From Marasmius tenuissimus (taxonomy: Eukaryota > Basidiomycota > Agaricomycetes > Agaricales > Marasmiaceae), in assembly GCA_029532415.1 (NCBI GenBank), contig JAQOTA010000044.1:310001-374000 (forward strand): a stretch of 64,000 nt of DNA, read 5' to 3'. The notes beneath the pieces were generated by a model. The model was not told the origin of the DNA. It did no database searches and saw nothing but the letters and a program-made list of their open reading frames with translations. How positions within the stretch are numbered: position 1 is the first letter of the stretch; the number at the start of each line of letters is the position of its first letter. Both the position numbers and the translations under genes were made by a program. Below are positions 58,230 to 64,000 of the stretch, piece after piece.

Positions 58230-58725
58230 TTACAGTGAAGTGAAGTTCACTATCCGTGTAAATTCTTTGTCCTTCTCGTTCTTTGCCTCGAATGAAACAA
58301 TGGTAAAGACTCGGTGCTTGAATTGAACGATTTCAGCCCGTTGAAACTTCCGCAAGACTTTAGCCGTGCGTTTTCTAGGCTCTCGGAATGGATTCGTAGC
58401 CTTCCGGACAACAATCTTCAGCTCGTCTGACCATACTGAGCCTCGAATGATTACATCGCCTAAGGGAACTATCCGATATTGACTCTGACAAGGGGATGAT
58501 CACTGAGACTACCTGTCTGCATTGACGAGTAGGAACCACACACCGTGAACCTTTGCTCCTCGCGTTCTCCAGCGATTGGAAACCCCCCACCAGTGTGGTG
58601 AAAATGGCTGGTGGAATTGATTACATCCCCTCCGACATGTTGGAAAGAGATGCTCTTGCCTTGAATTTGCGTGTTGGCCGCTTCTTGAAAAAATTGGGAT
58701 ATTGTTGTCGGAAATCGTGAGCGGA
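58230..58725 (-). CDS. Small unknown protein with a basidiomycete FQ-V-GD-type motif
   Basis: Two exons are visible. One ends at 58513 and reads TTISQFFQEAANTQIQGKSI followed by SFQHVGGDVINSTSHFHHTGGG. The other, 58468-58230, is open and reads GDVIIRGSVWSDELKIVVRK and a basic tail to TAA. The FF-A--TQI-G--F--VGGD-IN pattern resembles the short motif found near the N-termini of many mushroom proteins, including NLR-like ones; its role is unknown. No upstream ATG is in frame before a TGA near 58,750, so a further 5' exon or truncation must be assumed. Confidence 0.45.
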
Positions 58726-58759
58726 ATTCCTTCGAAGTTTTTCAACTTGTACTCCAAAA

Positions 58760-59600
58760 CTCTATACTGCCTGTAAAGTCCCAGAGACGGTGAATCAGTA
58801 TGTTCACGATGTTCATAAATGTCCTTGTAAGCAGGTGTTCATTGCGCTGGGACCCCGTTAATGAATTGATGGCTGGAGCATCACTGGGGATGGAATAACC
58901 GACGAGAGTCCTATGCCAATAAGAAGACCTGGAAGCTTGATGATCTAAGAATTGCGCGTCTCCGTCCTAATATCAATTTGAGTAGACACCGCCATGGAAT
59001 TAGCCGTACGACTTTTATTCGTGACGCCTGTCAACGAGTCAAATTACAATCAGCGGAGCAGGCAGTGATGAGGCGCCGCTGCCTGTGACTCGCAGCTTAG
59101 ACAACTAGAGCGCTACGTCGTATTTGGGTTGAAGTGAATGGGTTGGAGGGTCAAAGCGTCGGTGCGAGAACGGAGGGTACGATGCAAGGGTCAATGGACC
59201 TATCACATCGCTCTCAGTTTTGTCGCATTACCGATGGATTTTTCCATTAGCTAGCTTCAGGGATCAAGAGAGAAACAAGCCAAAAGAACGAGGAAATATG
59301 AATCATGCGATGTGGCCGCTGGTTTGAAGGTCTCCAAGGTCCAATTACCCTAAACCCAACAGCCTGGGGCTTGCAGACGAGAAGTATGCGCTGATATAGC
59401 ATCGCTCGTGAGTTATCTCTGTCATTGTGATCTCTCCGGCAACTCATTTGTGTCCTACGCCCGTCTGGGTGCCCTGTACTACCCGGAAGATCTTGAAAGA
59501 ACTGAAAAGAACGCGACCACATTGATAGGAGACCAAGTCAGGTTCGGGTAGCCTTTTTGCATGGCAACTGTCGTGTGTGATACATTGCCTATCTACTACG
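58760..59600. other. No supported gene
   Basis: Short frames only (for example 59247-59522 minus) with no motif. No match to the repeat modules was seen. Confidence 0.4.
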
Positions 59601-60115
59601 CAACAAGAGCACTTCGATCTATGACGCGGGTCTTAATCAAAAATATGGATGTTGCACTTTTTGGACTCTATTCGCAACCGCTATCAGTCCCGTCCAGTAA
59701 TCTTCACGTCGTATTCGTGTTACAGTGACTCTCATTGAATTTTATCTACAGGTACTATTCGGCTCTGGGCATTGTTGTTTAAAAACTCCGCCATACCTCC
59801 ATCAAGTTCGCCCGTTGGCACTGTTGATTTCGACAATCGCCGTTTTGGCACCGATTCTTAGCAATGATGCTCCCACCCAGCAATTCCCAGATGATTATCA
59901 CGGTTAAACTGCATTTCAAGCTTGTTATTATCAATGTACAAGCTTACGAACTCTACGGTCCTTAGAGTTACTTCATGTGCAAATCAGATTCTCCAGTCCC
60001 ACCTTTCCTGTCGCCACTTCCTTATGAGCTCGGAGATAACCCCATTGGTCATAGTGTCGGGAATTTGCGATGTGCTTCGTGCCCTTTCGTGCCGTGAGCA
60101 AGGATGACAATCATT
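59600..60115 (+). repeat. E repeat, copy 2
   Basis: Direct repeat of 55,500-56,035, about 4.1 kb away, diverged by substitutions and small indels. In this copy the flanking TauD sequence is absent. Confidence 0.6.
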
Positions 60116-60568
60116 CTCCAATTCAATATCTTCTCTCGATGGGTGTCATTACAGCATCGAACAATATAGAGCGAGGCTAGCCGTGCCATCTAGGGTCGTC
60201 CGAGTCGTAGCTTTCACAGCGAAGAATGGTCAGCAAATGTATATGTACGTGATACCCACTAATCACTAAATCATAGACTACAAAAGGAACCGAAGACCGA
60301 GTGGGCTAGACTCGTAACTCGACCTAAACTCGACCATCTCCCCTGATGAATGTCCGTCTAGCTTCCTCCTGTTCGTCGCTCGGTACTTTCCCGTCTGTGA
60401 GACTCGGCGCTCATCTTCGTTCCAACTCCACAGGTGTAGGTCTAGGGCTGACAATGGTGGACATATTTCTGTGCTGGGACTATGAAAAAACACGGATATG
60501 GACGTGAGTTGGCTTCACTCGTAGCTTCTCGGTCGGGCGTTTCCTGCCAAGTAACTGAGCACTGATAA

Positions 60569-61425
60569 TTGAGACTCTTCAGCTACCCTCCCAAACTCAA
60601 CTCCGCAAGTTTTCTATACGTATTGTGCAGGTCCTCCACTTTGGTATTCCAAGTGTGCGTACTAATGACTTTCGGGAGCACGAGAAGTCTCAGCCATACA
60701 TCAATACCTAGACTTGATCTCATAACTACCTCCGTCTGGAGCTATAAATACACAGGCGTCCCGGGTCACATCTGTTCCCACTATTGGGTATTCCAAATAA
60801 CGGTCGGTTTCACCACCTTCAGCCTCATCTATATTGTTTTTATGCTACGAGGTGGGCGCATCCTTTTGACAACGTCGAGTTCCAACACTTACTATTCAAC
60901 CCAGTTTACGCGCTATACGACAAGAGTCGAGCAATCACCGGACTGATAGCGTCTCTTTTCTGTGCAAGGATCGCAGCTGTACTTGGGGTCGTTGCTCAAG
61001 CGGCTCCAGCCAGCGAGTTTGACTCAGTGTGCTCTCGAACCCACCCCTTTCATCGGGACTGGGCAATGATCACCTTGATGTAAGTATCGCCGCACTTCTG
61101 TGGCTCCCAAAACTTACCTCTTGAATGGAGCATGTTGGAGATAGCCCTCCAGATCGTCGTATTCGGTTTGACGTTCCTCAAGACTTACAATCTGAAAGGA
61201 GCGTGGTTATCCTCGCGCACGCTTAGTTGGGTATTGAACCGGGATGCACTCCTCGTTTTTGTGGCCATCACAGGTGAGCTCGAGGCTTCGTCACCCACGT
61301 TCTGTTTCTCAATTGTCGTTCCGAATCCATCAGGAATACTTGCGTCTGTTGCTGGAGCATCATATAGACCTGGAGCGGCAAAGGTGTTCACTTTTCCGTA
61401 CGTCAGCTGTTCAGGATACTTATAA
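60569..61425 (+). CDS. 7-TM orphan membrane protein (DUF6533-like pattern), 5' end unresolved
   Basis: Exons ending at 60851, then 60905-61079, 61141-61273 and 61334-61425 read in frame. They encode TFSLIYIVFMLRVYALYDKS, RAITGLIASLFCARIAAVL, ALQIVVFGLTFLKTYNLKG, LNRDALLVFVAITG and ILASVAGASYRP. The R-x-YALY-x-x-S-R-x-I segment followed by two helices and a RDAL helix matches the layout of DUF6533-type mushroom membrane proteins. The first helices and the start codon lie upstream of about 60,640 and could not be placed. The acceptor at 60,629 (TGTGCAG) and the ORF from 60569 are alternatives. Confidence 0.55.
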
Positions 61426-61429
61426 ATCT

Positions 61430-62060
61430 CGCGGGACACTGACACTTCCCTTTCCTTTCGTTCTTATGACCCAATATAAGATTGTTGGTTGCGGCGACTT
61501 CTGTCGCAGTAAGTCTAACAGCCTTTCTTTCAGTTCTGGAACTGACGTACTAATGCATCAATGCCATACTCACAGTCATGCCGAGCGATAATGGATCTCC
61601 AAACCCTGACTGAGCAGCCTGAACCACATACCTCCGAAGATTTCGTTTTGTCTACGGTCGGATCGGTTTGGGACGCACGGACCCTAATAAGTGGGAAGCT
61701 TGAGAGCGAGTCCCAAGCTCGACGCGACGCCGTCTATGCGAGTTAACACTCTTTCCCTGGGTCTGAGGTGTCTCAGTAATACCAAGATCCTCTCTTGTAT
61801 AGGGATGAAAAAGCCACGGGTGAGGCTTCGTCGCAATTGATATCACAGGGAGAATATAAATTCGAATATCCACATATCAGCACATATCGTCATACCGGAC
61901 ACCGAAGCGCGTTTACGAACACTAGGAACTAAAGAGGAGCATCAATTTTCGAGCGACCGTACATATTCACTGTCTCGAATGCTTATATGCGGACCTCAAA
62001 CGAACTCACAGCTCGTAGACTATATTACTATCATTGTCGCTGGGAAATGAGAGAGATTAA
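61430..62060. other. No supported gene
   Basis: Nothing recognised. It lies between the converging 7-TM gene and the Zn(II)2Cys6 gene and probably contains their 3' untranslated regions. Confidence 0.4.
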
Positions 62061-62062
62061 AG

Positions 62063-62832
62063 TCATCGTCCATTAAGGTCGTCGCCGACGGTGAAATGGA
62101 TTTGAGCCCCGGCGCCCAATGCGAGAGAAACAGGTAATCGAGGATCGATTTGAATTGGGGGACTGCTCCCAACAAAAAAATCTCCTCGAATTAGCTCTCG
62201 TTCAATGGGCTGTACTTGGACTGGAATGATTGTGCTCGTTGTATGGAGGCGGAAGGTGGAATAGTCGAAGTTCAGAAGGGGACCGGGGTTTTCAACGTTG
62301 GAGAATAAGTAAGTAGGTGGTGGCAAAGGTGAATCGGGAGAAAGAGCATTATTGCTTGAGCCTGAAACACTCAATTATGAGTTAGAAAACACTTGAACAA
62401 CGGACGAGACGCACTGGTACTTTGACGTCCCGTTGTAGTCTTTTGGTCATCCTCGGGATATTTGCAGCTTGTGCTCAGTCCACGCTTGATACAACTCTGA
62501 CAGCAAAAACAAATTAGCTCGCGGTAATGTAGAATCGTTCTTGCGACGCACCTGGCAAGGAAGAACCTCGCTACATTTCGTTTTCCCTGCATAGCACGCA
62601 AGACAGGCTCGGCGAACGGTGGGTGCTTTGGCTACGATGACGCATAAAAGGAAAATGAGACTTTGTTGTTAGCATTACAGTATTTGATACTCGCACATTT
62701 CCTAGTCGAGGGAGTGGTTGCGGGAGTGGGGGAAACGACTGATGGAGAGCCCTGAACTCGTTGATTAGAGCTTTGTTCGACTTGGGACGCGTTTTTGGTG
62801 CCAATTTGATTGCTTTCAGCTCGTTTGCACAT
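62063..62832 (-). CDS. Small Zn(II)2Cys6 binuclear-cluster DNA-binding protein
   Basis: Predicted fungal transcription regulator. Exons 62832-62697, 62631-62552, 62496-62421 and 62361-62063 (minus strand) give 196 aa. Splicing exons 2 and 3 assembles CLACYAGKTKC-x5-CQSC-x8-C, that is C-x2-C-x6-C-x5-C-x2-C-x8-C, the full six-cysteine Gal4-type cluster (about residues 54-80). A Ser/Thr/Pro-rich N-terminus precedes it, and the basic segment RKSKAPTVRRA lies just before. The first in-frame ATG after a stop is 62832. The protein lacks the middle homology region and long C-terminus of typical family members, so it is a mini-regulator, or a further 3' exon was missed. No target is inferred. Confidence 0.8.
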
Positions 62833-62839
62833 GGCATTC

Positions 62840-64000
62840 GCGGCTTGTGGGTGTGAGAATGCGAGGAACGCCTTGGATAAAATCGACTAGAGGTGCGAAG
62901 AACGTTGGGGGAGCAAAAGAAACCAGGTCGGCAAAACCTGGGGGAATCGATGGTTCTCAAATGGAAGCATTGACTTGGGACCAAACACGACCAACCATTT
63001 CGTCAAAGTTGGCTTCGACGAACGCAGGGATCCGTGATTCGAATTTTCGTTACCCGAAAACCGTCAAGGAAATGGGTGAACCATTAAAATTTAGTTTCGA
63101 ATGGGAGGAGTTCTGTCGGGATTTAGGGCTCGAAAAGATAGAGCTCGTGATGTGTTATGTCGGATAATCTCTTTCGAATCATCACTGAAGGGCTGCGTGA
63201 GGGTCTCCTCATATGTTTCTTCATACAATAACAAGTTGGAGGTACTTACACGAGAATCCGTGCCTGAGAATCACTGCGCCAGCAGTCGCTTCCATTCTAT
63301 GGGAAACCACGAGGACGACACCCCTAGGAAACTTGAAAGGCTGGGGTTGATCAAGCCTTTGCAGCCCTAAATGAAGTCGGTAATTATCAGATGTGCGACG
63401 ATATTTTGCTTTTATCTTGGGGACGAGGGAAATTGGGCTCGGGACAACATCGGGGTTTTCTCTACCGCCGCGCCCGGGCTGGGCCGCTTCGACTCGTGAG
63501 GATCACTGTAGGGCCATTGAAGTCACGTACCAAAACTCCAGCTTTCCCTCCGACTTCGTCCTGTCATGTTGAGCCCAAAGATAGAAAACGTAAACAAACT
63601 CTCGACCAACAATGCCTAGAAAGCTGTTACCGTCAAATAAGTTCCCCAATCAACCTGTTGAACGTTGGTTGACCGTTGAATCATACCCAGCACAGTGCAA
63701 TAAAGCCCGTCTCAACATCACACGAGTGTCATTTCAATCCCCTCCGATACAGAGCCCTTCCTCGGAACTGTATTCCGTCACTGCTAGACTTTAGTCGTTG
63801 GTCAACACGGAATAAAATTCGGATGGCGATGGATTGGTCCCAAATGGGCGTGGCAATTCCAAGTCCAAATTCATTTACTTAGGCCCAAAGTGTGCAATTT
63901 TTCGAGTTATCTGTTGTCTTCCAATTCGCATCGGGCCTTCTTATCTGATATCGTTCACTCATGCCCGTCATGTTGGCTTTTTTCTCCTCTTGGACATGTC
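62840..64000. other. No supported gene
   Basis: Upstream of the Zn(II)2Cys6 gene. The open frames on the plus strand (62847-63167, 63391-63672) have no motif or splice support, and the first overlaps the likely promoter of the regulator. Confidence 0.4.

Noticed and set aside
62847..63167. 106-codon plus-strand frame
   Set aside because: No motif or splice support, and it overlaps the likely promoter of the Zn(II)2Cys6 gene.
1..64000. CRISPR array, tRNA or rRNA genes
   Set aside because: No regularly spaced repeats with unique spacers and no cloverleaf with matching A and B boxes were found by eye. The introns and families are eukaryotic.

Overview
The window looks like a repeat-rich stretch of a filamentous basidiomycete genome, most likely Agaricomycetes. 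Genes are split by many short (about 50-70 nt) GT-AG introns. A fungal Abp1 homologue, a Zn(II)2Cys6 regulator, a fungal TauD dioxygenase and 7-TM orphan proteins of mushroom type are present. A degenerate LINE, solo LTRs and MITE-like elements interrupt the rest. The genus is inference; nothing seen fixes it.

Bases 1-48,000 form one large, imperfect inverted array. Everything on the left (3-22 kb) runs on the + strand and everything on the right (29-48 kb) on the - strand, around a centre holding a dead LINE (about 23-26.6 kb). Both outer edges carry an intact NmrA/isoflavone-reductase-like gene (3273-4377 + and 46718-47818 -). Inside each edge the same modules recur in the same order: a D repeat module, a four-helix membrane-protein gene (here called TMX), a copy of the 5' part of ABP1, then B, C and D modules and another TMX. 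Eight TMX loci are visible. Two are clearly open (21209-22344 + and 32704-33933 -), one is open with an unspliced ex-intron (39967-41211 -), four are pseudogenes and one is a fragment. ABP1 exists once in full (29387-32092 -: ADF-H, proline-rich region, two SH3 domains). Three broken copies of only its promoter and ADF-H exons lie elsewhere, two of them sharing one chimeric junction with module B.

The array has been hit by insertions: solo LTRs at 7054-7511, 12956-13440 and 28073-28341, MITE-like elements at 6164-6736, 18466-18617 and 23939-24750, a P450 remnant near 19.6 kb, about 3.2 kb of unidentified repeats at 8.8-12.0 kb, and about 4.9 kb around an unrelated 7-TM gene (36467-37988).

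From 48 kb to the end the DNA is more ordinary. It holds an FAD-linked oxidase (50446-52066), a TauD/TfdA dioxygenase with ten exons (53636-55238) followed by a degraded copy of its own 3' end, two unrecognised minus-strand genes (56.9-58.7 kb), a second 7-TM orphan (about 60.57-61.43 kb) and a small Zn(II)2Cys6 protein (62063-62832). The oxidoreductases (two reductases, FAD oxidase, TauD) could form a small catabolic or metabolite neighbourhood, but nothing in the sequence proves they act together. All splice models were read by eye from GT/AG signals, frame and comparison between copies.
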